A DNA stretch of 64,000 bases from Leisingera sp. NJS204 (GCF_004123675.1 NZ_CP035417.1:2471501-2535500); one strand, 5' to 3'. Positions 33,357-42,200 are shown, numbered from the stretch's first letter. Notes: generated by a model not told the origin, from the sequence alone. Numbers and translations: made by a program.

Positions 33357-35095
33357 GCGGCATTCCCCTTCCTGGCACCTTCGCGCCATGGTTCCAGTTC
33401 CACTGTGAACACCGCACCGCCGCCGGTATTGGCACCGCGGATGTTGCCGCCAAAGCTCTGCACCAATCCGTAAGAAATCGACAACCCCAGCCCCATGCCT
33501 TCGGAACTGCCCACCGCCTTGGTGGAATAAAACGGGTCGAACATCTTTTCCGGCTCCTTGATGCCAGGGCCGCTGTCCTGCACCCGCACCTGCAGCCGCG
33601 GGCCGCCTTCAACAGAGATTGAGATCACCTTCTCCAATTGCCCTTGCATCGCATCCGCCGCGTTATTGATCAGGTTCACAAACACCTGCGTCAGCCGCAC
33701 CTCGCCGCCCCAGGCCGGCACCGGCGCCGCATAGGCCGCCTCGTCCCAGCGCAGATCTATATGATCCGCTTTCAGCCGCGGCGCGGTCAGCTCCACTGCC
33801 GTTTTGATCACCTGCACCAGATCGACCTGCCCCATCGGCTCGCTTTCATTGCGCGCAAAGGCGCGCAGGTTCTTGATGATCCGCGCCATCCGAACCGCCA
33901 TGTCTGCAATCCGGTCCAGGTTCTCAGCCGTGCGCCCTGCCTTGCCCCGCTCCAGAAAGGCGGCGCCGTTTTCGGCAAATTGCTGGATCGCCATCAGGGG
34001 CTGGTTCAATTCATGGCTGATGCCCGCCGACATCTGCCCCAAAGCGGACAGCTTGCCCGCCTGCACCAGATCCTCCTGGGCACGTTTCAAAGCGGCTTCG
34101 GCTTCCTCGCGCTCGCCCACCTCGCGGCGCAGCTGATCATTGGCCAGAGACAAGGCCTTGGTCCGTTTTTCCACCCGGCTTTCCAGCACCGCATTGGCCT
34201 CGGCCAGGGTGCGGCGGCGCTCCATCACGATGAACAGCATGGCGCCCAGAGCCAGGCACACCGCCGCCAGCGCCGCCGCCTGCAAGGCTGCGATCCGCTG
34301 GGCCGGCGCCACATCCACCAGAATTTCGCCTGTCATCCCGATCAGCGGCAAATCCACTGAAAGATGCAATGCGCGGCCGGGCAGATACGGGCTGCCCTCA
34401 AGACTCCAGATTTCATGGTCAGCATAACGGTCCCTGCCGGTAACACTCGGGGTTTCCCCCGCCGCGCCTCGCTGCCAGAACAGCAATTCGGACCGGTTGG
34501 AAATGAACACCTCGCCGCTCATGCCGGTAAAGAACACCGCCGGCAGCGAACCGCGCCAGGTCTGCTCCACGTCATTCACATCCGCTGCAACCACCAGCGC
34601 CCCGCGCACACCGCCGGGCTGAAACACTGGCGCGGCATAGAAATACGACCGCCGCCCGCCCGGCTGCAAAACCGCGTGACCGGTTCCCATGGCCCCTTGC
34701 ATGGCACGTATGAAATAGGCCTGATCCGCAACATCCGGCCCGGCCACCCCTTCGGCTGCCGCCAGCACTCGGCCGTCTGCGGCGGCAAAGAACACGTCCA
34801 GCGCCGCGGTTTTATCGGCAACCGCGCGCAGAAGCTCCGCCGCCGCCTCGCGCGCGCCAGGCGTGGACAAATCCGCCAGCGCCGGGTGTCCGGCGGTCAA
34901 AACCGCCAGCTCCTGATAGACCTGCAGCTGGGTGCTGACCCGGTCCGACGCCAAGGCCAGATCCGCCGCGCTGCGCTCTGCCAGGCTGTCCAGCGCTTGA
35001 CGGTAGCCATAAGACCAGACCATCAGCGCCAATGCCGCCACGGCCAACAGGAACCCGGCAGGCAGGCTCCAGCGAAGTATTTGCTGTGTTTTCAT
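33353..35095 (-). CDS. dctB: C4-dicarboxylate sensor histidine kinase DctB
   Basis: A 580-aa protein. Membrane helices lie at ~11-29 and ~268-291 and enclose a periplasmic double-PAS-like sensor (30-265) typical of DctB (DVFFAAADGRVLAAAEGV, DQAYFIRAMQG, GRRSYFYAAPVF). A coiled coil (295-345) leads to the HisKA box with H361 (SAGISHELNQPLMAIQQFAENG), then the HATPase_c domain (NLINNAADAM, DSGPGI, GMGLGLSISYGLVQSFGG). It senses C4-dicarboxylates, possibly together with the TRAP system. It overlaps dctD by four bases. It is divergent from the P450 gene, with only 59 bp between start codons. Confidence 0.94.
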   Translation of the reverse strand: MKTQQILRWSLPAGFLLAVAALALMVWSYGYRQALDSLAERSAADLALASDRVSTQLQVYQELAVLTAGHPALADLSTPGAREAAAELLRAVADKTAALDVFFAAADGRVLAAAEGVAGPDVADQAYFIRAMQGAMGTGHAVLQPGGRRSYFYAAPVFQPGGVRGALVVAADVNDVEQTWRGSLPAVFFTGMSGEVFISNRSELLFWQRGAAGETPSVTGRDRYADHEIWSLEGSPYLPGRALHLSVDLPLIGMTGEILVDVAPAQRIAALQAAALAAVCLALGAMLFIVMERRRTLAEANAVLESRVEKRTKALSLANDQLRREVGEREEAEAALKRAQEDLVQAGKLSALGQMSAGISHELNQPLMAIQQFAENGAAFLERGKAGRTAENLDRIADMAVRMARIIKNLRAFARNESEPMGQVDLVQVIKTAVELTAPRLKADHIDLRWDEAAYAAPVPAWGGEVRLTQVFVNLINNAADAMQGQLEKVISISVEGGPRLQVRVQDSGPGIKEPEKMFDPFYSTKAVGSSEGMGLGLSISYGLVQSFGGNIRGANTGGGAVFTVELEPWREGARKGNAA

Positions 35096-35154
35096 TGCGG
35101 CACGTTATCAAAGCGCCCCTTGCATTGACCAGACGCAGCGGCAAAAACCGGTGT

Positions 35155-36336
35155 ATGAAGACTTTAATCCAATCCCCCACCGATCCGGCCTTTGTGCAGG
35201 ACCCCTATCCCTTCTATGCGGCGGCCCAGGCAGAGGGCCAGATGCACCACTGGCAGGATTACGGCATGGTCGCCGCCTTCGGCCATTCCGCGGTGCATAT
35301 GCTGCTGCGCGACCGCCGCTTTGGCCGCGAGGTGCCGGAAGAGCTGCGCAAGGACGGCCCAGCCCATCTTGCCCCCTTCCTGGCAGTGGAGGCGCATTCG
35401 ATGCTGGATGCCGAGCCGCCCCGCCACACCCGCCTGCGCCGCCTGGTGCTGCGCGCCTTCACCTCGCGCGAGATCGCGGCACTGGAGCCAGGCATCAAGG
35501 ATCTGTGCCACCAGCTGATCGACGCTTTCCCGGACCAGCCGTTTGACCTGCTGGAGGCCTATTGCACCCAGGTGCCGGTGATCACCATCTGCCGCCTGCT
35601 AGGGGTGCCCGAGGACATGGCGCCGCAGTTGCTGGATTGGTCGCACAGGATGGTGGCGATGTATCAGGCGTCGCGCACCGAAGAGACCGGACACGCCGCC
35701 GCCAAAGCCGCGCATCAGTTCACAGAGTTCCTGCGCAGCTACATCAATGAGCGCCGCAATGATCCCCACGACGACCTCATCACCCGGCTGATCGCCGCCG
35801 AGGAGGAAGGTGACAAGCTGTCAACGGATGAGCTGATCGGCACCTGCATCCTGTTGCTGAATGCAGGCCACGAGGCCACCGTGCACTCCCTTGGCAATGG
35901 TATTAATACCATGCTGCAGCAGGGCTGGCAGCCCGAATGGCTGGCGCCGGAGGGGATCGACGGGCTGGTGGAGGAGATCCTGCGTTATGACCCGCCGCTG
36001 CATATGTTCACCCGCTACGCCTATGAGGAGGCCGAGGTCTTCGGCCACACATTCCAGCGCGGCGATCAGGTGGCCTTGCTGCTGGCCGCCGCCAACCGCG
36101 ACCCGGCGGCACTGGGCGGCGCGGACCGCTTCGACCCGGCCCGCCCGCCCAAAGTGAACAAAAGCTTTGGCGGCGGTTTGCATTTCTGCGTCGGCGCGCC
36201 GCTGGCGCGGCTGGAGATGCAGATTGCCCTGCCGATCCTGTTCGGCCGCTGCCCGGATTTGAAACTGGCGGCAGCGCCGGAGTACTCAAATACCTACCAC
36301 TTCCACGGGTTGACCCGGCTGTTGGTGACGGCCTGA
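35155..36336 (+). CDS. Cytochrome P450 (bacterial class I type)
   Basis: A 393-aa soluble haem monooxygenase. The I-helix has LLNAGHEATVHSLGNG (acid/threonine pair AT). The ExxR motif is EEILRYDPPLHMFTRYA. The haem loop FGGGLHFCVGAPLARLEMQ gives the Cys ligand. The overall layout (DPYPFYAAAQAEG..., DAEPPRHTRLRRLVLRAFTSREI) resembles CYP families acting on terpenes, fatty acids or polyketides; the substrate is unknown. No ferredoxin or ferredoxin reductase adjoins it, though fpr is encoded 5 kb away. The ATG at 35155 is used; the longer frame upstream overlaps dctB in antisense. Confidence 0.93.
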   Translation: MKTLIQSPTDPAFVQDPYPFYAAAQAEGQMHHWQDYGMVAAFGHSAVHMLLRDRRFGREVPEELRKDGPAHLAPFLAVEAHSMLDAEPPRHTRLRRLVLRAFTSREIAALEPGIKDLCHQLIDAFPDQPFDLLEAYCTQVPVITICRLLGVPEDMAPQLLDWSHRMVAMYQASRTEETGHAAAKAAHQFTEFLRSYINERRNDPHDDLITRLIAAEEEGDKLSTDELIGTCILLLNAGHEATVHSLGNGINTMLQQGWQPEWLAPEGIDGLVEEILRYDPPLHMFTRYAYEEAEVFGHTFQRGDQVALLLAAANRDPAALGGADRFDPARPPKVNKSFGGGLHFCVGAPLARLEMQIALPILFGRCPDLKLAAAPEYSNTYHFHGLTRLLVTA

Positions 36337-36341
36337 CTTGG

Positions 36342-36420
36342 AGCTCTGCCCAAACGCATGCTTAATATGCGGCTCTGCCCCAAACGCATATTAAACATGG
36401 GGCTCTGCCCCAAACCCCGG
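36342..36420. repeat. Three imperfect ~30-bp tandem repeats
   Basis: The unit GGCTCTGCCC(C)AAACGCAT followed by an AT-rich tail (TTAATATGC or ATTAAACATG) occurs twice. A third start (GGGCTCTGCCCCAAACCCC) merges into the dispersed repeat. It lies directly after the P450 stop. Confidence 0.65.
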
Positions 36421-36440
36421 GGTACTTCAGGACCAGAAAG
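36396..36440 (+). repeat. Dispersed intergenic repeat, copy C
   Basis: CATGGGGCTCTGCCCCAAAC, then CCCGGGGTACTTCAGGACCAGAAAG, follows the same plan as copies D and E: a G/C palindrome, CCCCGGRGTA, a short T/C-rich spacer, and AGAAAG. Confidence 0.6.
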
Positions 36441-36471
36441 AAGCAGACCATCCTCTGCTGCTTCTTTCTGG
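36433..36471. terminator. Long perfect hairpin between converging P450 and Lrp genes
   Basis: CCAGAAAGAAGCAG (36433-36446) and CTGCTTCTTTCTGG (36458-36471) form a 14-bp perfect stem with an 11-nt loop. The arms are T/A-rich, so transcripts from either side would carry U-rich stretches. Confidence 0.65.
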
Positions 36472-36489
36472 ACTTAAATACCCGAACCC

Positions 36490-36957
36490 TTAGGGTTGCA
36501 ACGGCAGCATCGTTGTGGATTTGATCTCCTCCATCGACAATAGCGCCGTCACATTATGCACCCGCACTTCGGCAATCAGCGCCTGATAAAAGACGTCATA
36601 GGCGCGCGCGTTCTGCACCCGGACTTTCAGGATATAGTCGATGTCGCCCGCAAGCCTGTGCGCTTCCTGCACTTCGGGGCGGTCGCGCAGCGCCTGCAGG
36701 AATTTGGCCTGCCATTCCGCCTCATGCTCGGATGTGCGGATGAGAACAAAGAAACAGGCTTCAAACCCCAGCGCCTCGGCATCCAGCAGCACCGTCTGCT
36801 GGCCGATCACCCCGCCCTCTTTCAGCTTGCGGATGCGATTCCACACCGGGGTCTTGGAGGAGCCCACCTGACGGGCGATTTCGTCCAGCGACTGGCCCGC
36901 GTCGCGCTGCAGTTCAGCCAGAATTTTCCGGTCAGTGGCGTCGATCCGCACCGTCAT
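36490..36957 (-). CDS. Lrp/AsnC-family regulator next to the sulfite-reduction operon
   Basis: A 155-aa protein: MTVRIDATDRKILAELQRDAGQSLDEIARQVGSSKTPVWNRIRKLKEGGVI (HTH), then the RAM domain (FEACFFVLIRTSEHEAEWQAKFLQALRDRPEVQEAHRLAGDIDYILKVRV). It is divergent from cobA-cysIH with 147 bp between, so it is the prime candidate to regulate them. Some Lrp relatives of this type (CcdR/CyuR) respond to cysteine, which would fit; this is inference from context only. Confidence 0.9.
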   Translation of the reverse strand: MTVRIDATDRKILAELQRDAGQSLDEIARQVGSSKTPVWNRIRKLKEGGVIGQQTVLLDAEALGFEACFFVLIRTSEHEAEWQAKFLQALRDRPEVQEAHRLAGDIDYILKVRVQNARAYDVFYQALIAEVRVHNVTALLSMEEIKSTTMLPLQP

Positions 36958-37104
36958 TCCTGTTTTCTCCTATTGTGAGGACCAATCGGCCCCGTGTTCA
37001 GCTGCGGTAAAACCAGTGTTCTTATTTCCGCAGGTATATAGCGTAATACCGGGAATATTTCCTATATCTAACCTCAAGTCAAACACACTGGAGAGGCCGC
37101 CAAG
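36958..37104. promoter_or_regulatory. Divergent promoter region of the lrp-like gene and the cys operon
   Basis: 147 bp, more AT-rich than its surroundings. It contains GGAATATTTCC (37052-37062), a small dyad, and an outer ATATAG...CTATAT pair (37037-37067). Either could be the Lrp site. A GGAGAGG ribosome site for cobA lies at its right end. Confidence 0.4.
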
Positions 37105-37923
37105 ATGCCTGCACATAATATACACGCTGCCAACGCCACCGCTTACACCCGCGGCAGCATGGCTTGTATGGTTGCAGGCCAGGTTGTTTTTGCAGGCTCC
37201 GGCCCCGGCGACGCGGATCTGTTGACCGTCAAAACCCTGCGTGCGCTGCAGGAGGCCGATGTCATCCTCTATGACCGTCTGGTCAGCGGTGAAATCATGG
37301 CGCTGGCCGGTCCGCAAGCGCTGCTGGAAAATGTCGGCAAGGAAGGCTTTGGTGCGCAGGTCAGCCAGGACGAGATCAACACGCGGCTGGTCGCCCATGC
37401 CAAGGCCGGCCGCAAGGTGCTGCGGCTGAAGGCCGGAGATCCCACTGTCTTTGCCCGGCTGGATGAAGAGCTGACCGCCTGCGAAGCGGCCGGCATTGCA
37501 ACCCAGATCATTCCCGGCATCACTGCCGCTTCGGCTGCCGCGGCCGGCATCGGCCAGAGCCTGACGCAGCGCGGGCGCAACACCTCGGTCCGGTTTCTGA
37601 CCGGCCACGCGATGAGCGGTTTTGCCGATCACGACTGGGCTGCCCTTGCGCGCCCCGGCGAGGTTGCCGCGATCTACATGGGCAAGAAATCCGCCCGTTT
37701 CGTGCAGGGCCGCCTGATCATGCATGGTGCTGACCGCGCCACGCCGGTGACCATTATCGAGAACGCCTCGCGCCCCGAACAGCGGGTGCTGGAAACCAAT
37801 CTGGACCGTCTGCCTGCCGACCTTGATGCGGCTGGCTTTGACGGCCCGGCCCTCACCTTCCTGGGTCTTGCGCCGCGCAAAGCGGCCGCTGCCCTGAACG
37901 ATCTGAAAACGGAGCTTGCATAA
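37105..37923 (+). CDS. cobA: Uroporphyrinogen-III C-methyltransferase (siroheme branch)
   Basis: A 272-aa SAM-dependent methylase making precorrin-2, here feeding sirohaem for the downstream sulfite reductase. Motifs: VVFAGSGPGDADLLTVKTLRALQEADVILYDRLV (N-terminal SAM/uroporphyrinogen motif), VLRLKAGDPTVFARLDEEL, and IIPGITAASAAAAGIGQSLTQRG. The first ~25 residues are extra; an internal start at MACMVAG is possible, but the ATG at 37105 has the GGAGAGG site. The stop overlaps the next ATG (TAATG). No separate oxidase/ferrochelatase is seen in the window. Confidence 0.94.
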   Translation: MPAHNIHAANATAYTRGSMACMVAGQVVFAGSGPGDADLLTVKTLRALQEADVILYDRLVSGEIMALAGPQALLENVGKEGFGAQVSQDEINTRLVAHAKAGRKVLRLKAGDPTVFARLDEELTACEAAGIATQIIPGITAASAAAAGIGQSLTQRGRNTSVRFLTGHAMSGFADHDWAALARPGEVAAIYMGKKSARFVQGRLIMHGADRATPVTIIENASRPEQRVLETNLDRLPADLDAAGFDGPALTFLGLAPRKAAAALNDLKTELA

Positions 37924-38231
37924 TGGCCCGCGCCTTTACCCCCAAAGTCATCACCGCCAACGACCTGCTCGAGGGCGACGTGATCTATTTCACCGCTGAC
38001 GACAGCTGGACCCGCGACCTGGCGCAAGCCGAGCTGATCACCGATGAGGCAGACGCCCAGCTGCGCCTGCTGGAAGCGGAGAAGCAGAACATCCGCATCG
38101 TCGGTGCCTATCTGGCCGACGCCAAGGCAGGCCCGAACGGCCCCGAGCCGACCCACTTCCGCGAGGATTTCCGCCGCACCGGCCCCTCGAACTATTTCCA
38201 CGGCAAGCAGGAGGCTGAAGCCAATGTATAA
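37923..38231 (+). CDS. DUF2849 protein of the sulfite-reduction operon
   Basis: A 102-aa protein starting MARAFTPKVITANDLLEGDVIYFTADDSWTRDLAQAEL, the DUF2849 signature. It almost always sits between cobA/cysG and cysI in alphaproteobacteria, and its role is not known. It is overlapped at both ends (TAATG with cobA; its stop lies inside the start of cysI), so it is made in step with the reductase. No cofactor motif is visible. Confidence 0.88.
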   Translation: MARAFTPKVITANDLLEGDVIYFTADDSWTRDLAQAELITDEADAQLRLLEAEKQNIRIVGAYLADAKAGPNGPEPTHFREDFRRTGPSNYFHGKQEAEANV

Positions 38232-39888
38232 GTACAACGAGTTCGACGAAGCCTTCCTGGCGGAACGCAACGCCCAGTTCCGCGCCCAGGTCGAGCGCCG
38301 CATCGACGGCTCCCTCACCGAGGATGAGTTCAAGCCGCTGCGCCTGATGAACGGCGTCTACCTGCAGCTGCACGCCTATATGCTGCGGGTCGCGGTGCCT
38401 TATGGCACCTTGAACTCCGCCCAGATGCGCACCCTGGCGCTGCTGGCGGAAAAGTGGGACAAGGGCTATGGCCATTTCACCACCCGTCAGAACATCCAGT
38501 ACAACTGGCCGAAACTGCGCGACATTCCGGATATGCTGGACGCGCTGGGTGAGGCTGGCCTGCACGCCATCCAGACCTCGGGCAACACCATCCGCAACAC
38601 CACCGCCGACCATTTCGCCGGTGCCGCGGCGGATGAGCTGACCGACCCCCGCCCCTATGCCGAGCTGATCCGCCAGTGGTCCACCGACCACCCGGAATTC
38701 CAGTTCCTGGGCCGCAAGTTCAAGATCGCCATCACCGGCAGCGGCAACGACCGCGCCGTGATCAAGGCGCATGACGTGGGCCTGCAGGTGGTGGAACAGG
38801 ACGGCAAGGTGGGCTTCAAGGTTGTCGTCGGCGGCGGCCTGGGCCGCACCCCGATGATCGGCCAGGTGCTGCGCGAATTTCTGCCGCAGGCGGATCTGCT
38901 GCCCTATCTGGAGTCGGTTCTGACCGTCTACAACGTGCTTGGACGGCGCGACAACAAGTACAAGGCACGCATCAAGATCACCGTCTCCGAAAACGGCATC
39001 GAAACCTACCGCGCGATGACCGAAGAAGCATTTATGGCGATCCGCGGCCAGTACGACGGCACCGACCAGCAGCAGCTGGCCGAGATCAAGACGCATTTCC
39101 AGGCGCCGGAGTTCCGCTCCGGTTCCACCGAAGCCTTTGATGCGGCTTACGCAAACGACCCGGTGTTCCGCGCCTGGGCCGACACCAATCTGGCCGAACA
39201 CCGCAAGGGCGACCACGCCATCGTGACCATCTCGATCAAGGCGCATGGGCAAACCCCGGGCGACGCGACTGCCGAGCAGATGCGGGTGATGGCTGATCTG
39301 GGTGAGCAATACGCCTATAACGAGCTGCGCATCAGCCACCAGCAGAACGTGATACTGCCGCATGTCCACAAGAACGACCTGCCCGCAATCCACGCCACGC
39401 TGAAGGCAAACGGTCTGGCCACTGCCAATATCGGCCTGATCTCGGATATCATCGCCTGCCCCGGCATGGATTATTGCGCGCTGGCGACCGCCCGCTCGAT
39501 CCCGGTCGCACAGGAAATCGCAACCCGCTTTGACGAACTGAAGATGGAGCACGACATCGGCCATCTGCAGATCAAGATCTCGGGCTGCATCAACGCCTGC
39601 GGCCATCACCATGTTGCCCACATCGGCATCCTGGGCCTGGACCGTGCGGGGGTGGAGAACTACCAGATCACCCTGGGCGGCGACGCTACCGAGACGGCGG
39701 CCATCGGCACCCGCACCGGTCCTGGCTTTGCCTATGACGAGATTGTTCCCGCAGTAGAGCGCATCGTCGAGGTCTACATGGCCCAGCGTGAAGGAGCTGA
39801 GGAAACCTTCCTTGAGACCTACCGCCGGATCGGCATGGAGCCGTTCAAGGCAGCACTTTATCCCGAGGCCCAGAAAAAGGTCGCCTGA
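38224..39888 (+). CDS. cysI: Sulfite/nitrite reductase haemoprotein (sirohaem, [4Fe-4S])
   Basis: A 554-aa protein with two ferredoxin-like repeats and the sirohaem-cluster motifs IACPGMDYC (C-x5-C) and SGCINACGHHH (C-x3-C). Other conserved segments are GHFTTRQNIQYNWPKL and QTSGNTIRNTTADHFAG. Given cysH and DUF934 downstream, it reduces sulfite to sulfide for cysteine synthesis, with electrons from ferredoxin or from Fpr. The ATG at 38224 overlaps the DUF2849 stop and gives the family N-terminus (MYKYNEFDEAFLAER). Confidence 0.95.
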   Translation: MYKYNEFDEAFLAERNAQFRAQVERRIDGSLTEDEFKPLRLMNGVYLQLHAYMLRVAVPYGTLNSAQMRTLALLAEKWDKGYGHFTTRQNIQYNWPKLRDIPDMLDALGEAGLHAIQTSGNTIRNTTADHFAGAAADELTDPRPYAELIRQWSTDHPEFQFLGRKFKIAITGSGNDRAVIKAHDVGLQVVEQDGKVGFKVVVGGGLGRTPMIGQVLREFLPQADLLPYLESVLTVYNVLGRRDNKYKARIKITVSENGIETYRAMTEEAFMAIRGQYDGTDQQQLAEIKTHFQAPEFRSGSTEAFDAAYANDPVFRAWADTNLAEHRKGDHAIVTISIKAHGQTPGDATAEQMRVMADLGEQYAYNELRISHQQNVILPHVHKNDLPAIHATLKANGLATANIGLISDIIACPGMDYCALATARSIPVAQEIATRFDELKMEHDIGHLQIKISGCINACGHHHVAHIGILGLDRAGVENYQITLGGDATETAAIGTRTGPGFAYDEIVPAVERIVEVYMAQREGAEETFLETYRRIGMEPFKAALYPEAQKKVA

Positions 39889-39891
39889 CCC

Positions 39892-40653
39892 ATGTTTCAC
39901 ACAGCCGGAAACAAACCCGCCGGGGAGCCTGTCAGCCCCCGGGACCGGGAACTGGCCGCCAAGGCGGAGGCGCTGAATGCGCGCTTCCGCCACCATTCGG
40001 CCACCTCGGTGATGCAGGGCGCATTGCAGGACGCGGGGCATATCGCTCTGGTCTCGTCTTTCGGTGCGGAATCTGTGGTGCTGCTGCATATGGCTGCGGT
40101 CATCGACCCGATGACCCCTGTCGTGTTTGTCGACACCGAACTGCTGTTCACCGAGACGCTGATCTATCAGCAGGAAGTGAGCGAGCGGCTGGGCCTGCGC
40201 AATCTGCGCATCATCCGCGCCGATGATATCGCCGAAAAGGACCCCTATGGGGCCCTCAAGTTCAGCGACAAGGACGCCTGCTGCGCCCTGCGCAAGACGA
40301 TCCCGCTGCAAAAGGCGCTGGCGGGCTATGACGGCTGGATTACGGGCCGCAAACGGTTCCAGGCCGGCACCCGCGCAGCGCTGGAGTTCTTCGAGGTCGA
40401 AGAGGGCACCGGACGGCTCAAGATCAACCCGCTGGCCCATTGGGCGCCCGAGGACGTGCGCGCCTACATGGATGAAAACCGCCTGCCCCGCCATCCGCTG
40501 GTGGCCAAGGGCTATCCGTCGATCGGCTGCGCGCCCTGCACCAGCCCGGTCAAAGAAGGCGAAGACCCGCGCGCCGGCCGGTGGCGCGGGGAAAACAAAG
40601 AAGAATGCGGCATCCATGTTGTGGACGGCCAAATGGTACGCACAGGAGCGTGA
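39892..40653 (+). CDS. cysH: Adenylyl-sulfate (APS/PAPS) reductase, [4Fe-4S] type
   Basis: A 253-aa protein: ALVSSFGAESVVLLHMAAVIDPMTPVVFVDTELLF is the PP-loop nucleotide site. The double pair CC (KDACCALRK) and CxxC (GCAPCTSPV) binds a [4Fe-4S] cluster, marking the assimilatory APS-reducing type rather than the cluster-free PAPS enzyme. The C-terminal ECGIH has the redox-active Cys. It makes sulfite for CysI. It follows cysI after 3 bp. No PAPS-specific features or cysC are seen nearby. Confidence 0.95.
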   Translation: MFHTAGNKPAGEPVSPRDRELAAKAEALNARFRHHSATSVMQGALQDAGHIALVSSFGAESVVLLHMAAVIDPMTPVVFVDTELLFTETLIYQQEVSERLGLRNLRIIRADDIAEKDPYGALKFSDKDACCALRKTIPLQKALAGYDGWITGRKRFQAGTRAALEFFEVEEGTGRLKINPLAHWAPEDVRAYMDENRLPRHPLVAKGYPSIGCAPCTSPVKEGEDPRAGRWRGENKEECGIHVVDGQMVRTGA

Positions 40654-40658
40654 GTGAG

Positions 40659-41054
40659 ATGACTGTTATCGTGACCGACACGGGTTTTGCCCCCGACGAC
40701 TGGACCACCGGCTTTGAAGGCGCTGAAGTGCTTGAACTGGCCTCCGACGCCAATCTGAACGACGTGTCGCTGGACGGCGTCGAGCTAGTGCGGGTTGCCT
40801 TCCCCAGCTTTGCCGACGGGCGCGGCTTTACCCTGGCCCGCCAGCTGCGGCTGCGGGGCTATCAGGGCCGCCTGCGCGCCTTTGGCCATGTGATTGCCGA
40901 CCAGTATGCCATGGCCCGCCGCTCCGGCTTTGACGAGGTTGAGCTGTCCGACGATCTGGCCGCCCGCCAGCCCGAAGACCAGTGGCTCGCCCGTGCCAAC
41001 TGGAAAGACCACAGCTATCAGGCCCGCCTGCGCGGCAGCACCGCTGCCCGCTAA
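40659..41054 (+). CDS. DUF934 protein of the cysteine operon
   Basis: A 131-aa protein of the DUF934 family: FEGAEVLELASDANLNDVSLDGVELVRVAFPSFADGRGFTLARQLRLRGYQGRLRAFGHVIADQY is the core signature. It is found with cysI/cysH throughout proteobacteria; an auxiliary role in sulfite reduction is assumed but not proven. Start chosen at ATG 40659, 5 bp after the cysH stop; an open frame above it overlaps cysH and is not used. Confidence 0.88.
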   Translation: MTVIVTDTGFAPDDWTTGFEGAEVLELASDANLNDVSLDGVELVRVAFPSFADGRGFTLARQLRLRGYQGRLRAFGHVIADQYAMARRSGFDEVELSDDLAARQPEDQWLARANWKDHSYQARLRGSTAAR

Positions 41055-41199
41055 GCCAGCCCTCCCGAGCCTGGGAAAACCCTTGCCAGACCGGTTCCGT
41101 TGCGTCCAGCGCGGGGCCGGTTTCGCAAAACAGGGGGTTTTCCTGACCTGTATCAAAGACTAATCAGAGGTGCCGGCTACTCCTCCGGCAGTGGACCCG

Positions 41200-42066
41200 A
41201 TGAATGAGATGACACCCGTGACCGACATTGCAACCAACGCCGCGCCCGAAAAGGCAAAGCCCGCCCTGCCCGATGCCCAGACCGTCACTGAGGTGAAGCA
41301 CTGGACCGACAAGCTGTTCTCCTTCAAGGTGACCCGCCCGGCCTCGCTGCGGTTCCGCTCGGGCGAATTTGTGATGATCGGCCTGATGAACGATCCCGAT
41401 CCCAAGACCGGCAAGGTGAAACCCTTGCTGCGCGCCTATTCCATCGCCTCGCCCAGCTGGGACGAGGAAATGGAGTTCTACTCGATCAAGGTGGAAGACG
41501 GCCCGCTGACCTCGCGCTTGCAGCACATCCAGCCGGGCGATGAGATCATCCTGCGCCCCAAACCCGTCGGCACCCTGGTGCATGACGCGCTGCTGCCCGG
41601 CAAGCGGATCTGGTTCTTTGCCACCGGCACCGGTTTTGCGCCCTTTGCGAGCCTTCTGCGCGAGCCGCAGACCTACGAGGATTACGACGAGGTGATCATC
41701 ACCCACACCTGCCGCACGGCGGGTGAGCTGACCTATGGCCGCGAACTGATCGAAAGCCTGAAGCAAGACGAGCTGCTGAACGAGGTGATCGGCGAAGGCT
41801 TCTGGAAGAAGATCAAATACTACCCGACCACCACCCGCGAAGAGAGCCCCAAGATGGGCCGGATCACCGACCTGATGCGCTCGGGCGAGGCGTTTGCCGA
41901 GCTTGGAGTGCCGCCGCTGAACCCGGAAAGCGACCGCGCAATGATCTGCGGCAACCTGGCCTTCAATCTGGAACTCAAGGACCTGTTCGAGAATACTTAC
42001 GGGCTGGAAGAAGGTGCCAATTCGAAACCAGCGCATTTCGTGGTCGAAAAAGCCTTTCTCGACTGA
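41200..42066 (+). CDS. fpr: Ferredoxin-NADP+ reductase
   Basis: About 288 aa (ATG at 41200; a GTG at 41170 would add ten residues). The FAD domain has RFRSGEFVMIGL and LLRAYSIASPSWDEEMEFYSIKVEDGPLTSRL (the RxYS FAD motif). The NADP domain has WFFATGTGFAPFASLLREP, ITHTCRTAGELTYG and RAMICGNLAFN. The tail ends HFVVEKAFLD, the bacterial Fpr type. It shuttles electrons between NADPH and ferredoxin or flavodoxin and could feed the sulfite reductase. It lies 145 bp after DUF934 and is followed by a strong terminator. Confidence 0.95.
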   Translation: MNEMTPVTDIATNAAPEKAKPALPDAQTVTEVKHWTDKLFSFKVTRPASLRFRSGEFVMIGLMNDPDPKTGKVKPLLRAYSIASPSWDEEMEFYSIKVEDGPLTSRLQHIQPGDEIILRPKPVGTLVHDALLPGKRIWFFATGTGFAPFASLLREPQTYEDYDEVIITHTCRTAGELTYGRELIESLKQDELLNEVIGEGFWKKIKYYPTTTREESPKMGRITDLMRSGEAFAELGVPPLNPESDRAMICGNLAFNLELKDLFENTYGLEEGANSKPAHFVVEKAFLD

Positions 42067-42115
42067 TCCTGCGCCGGAGAGCGGCTGCGGCTGCCCCGAT
42101 TTTGACACTGTTTTG

Positions 42116-42146
42116 ACGGGAGGCTGCCGCCTCCCGTTTATCTTTT
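42116..42146 (+). terminator. Terminator of the cys/fpr operon
   Basis: ACGGGAGGC-tgcc-GCCTCCCGT, a perfect 9-bp stem, followed by TTATCTTTTG. Confidence 0.85.
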
Positions 42147-42200
42147 GTTGGGGATGATTCTGTATTCCGGTTGCTGAGATCCAGAACGGAGCAGCAAGAA

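Noticed and set aside
35032..35154. Upstream extension of the P450 by 41 codons
   Set aside because: It would overlap the dctB start in antisense, and the family N-terminus fits the ATG at 35155.
38038..40632. 864-codon open frame on the minus strand
   Set aside because: It lies wholly antisense to cysI and cysH, whose homology is certain; its translation (His/Gly/Ala/Arg-rich) is typical of GC-rich shadow frames.
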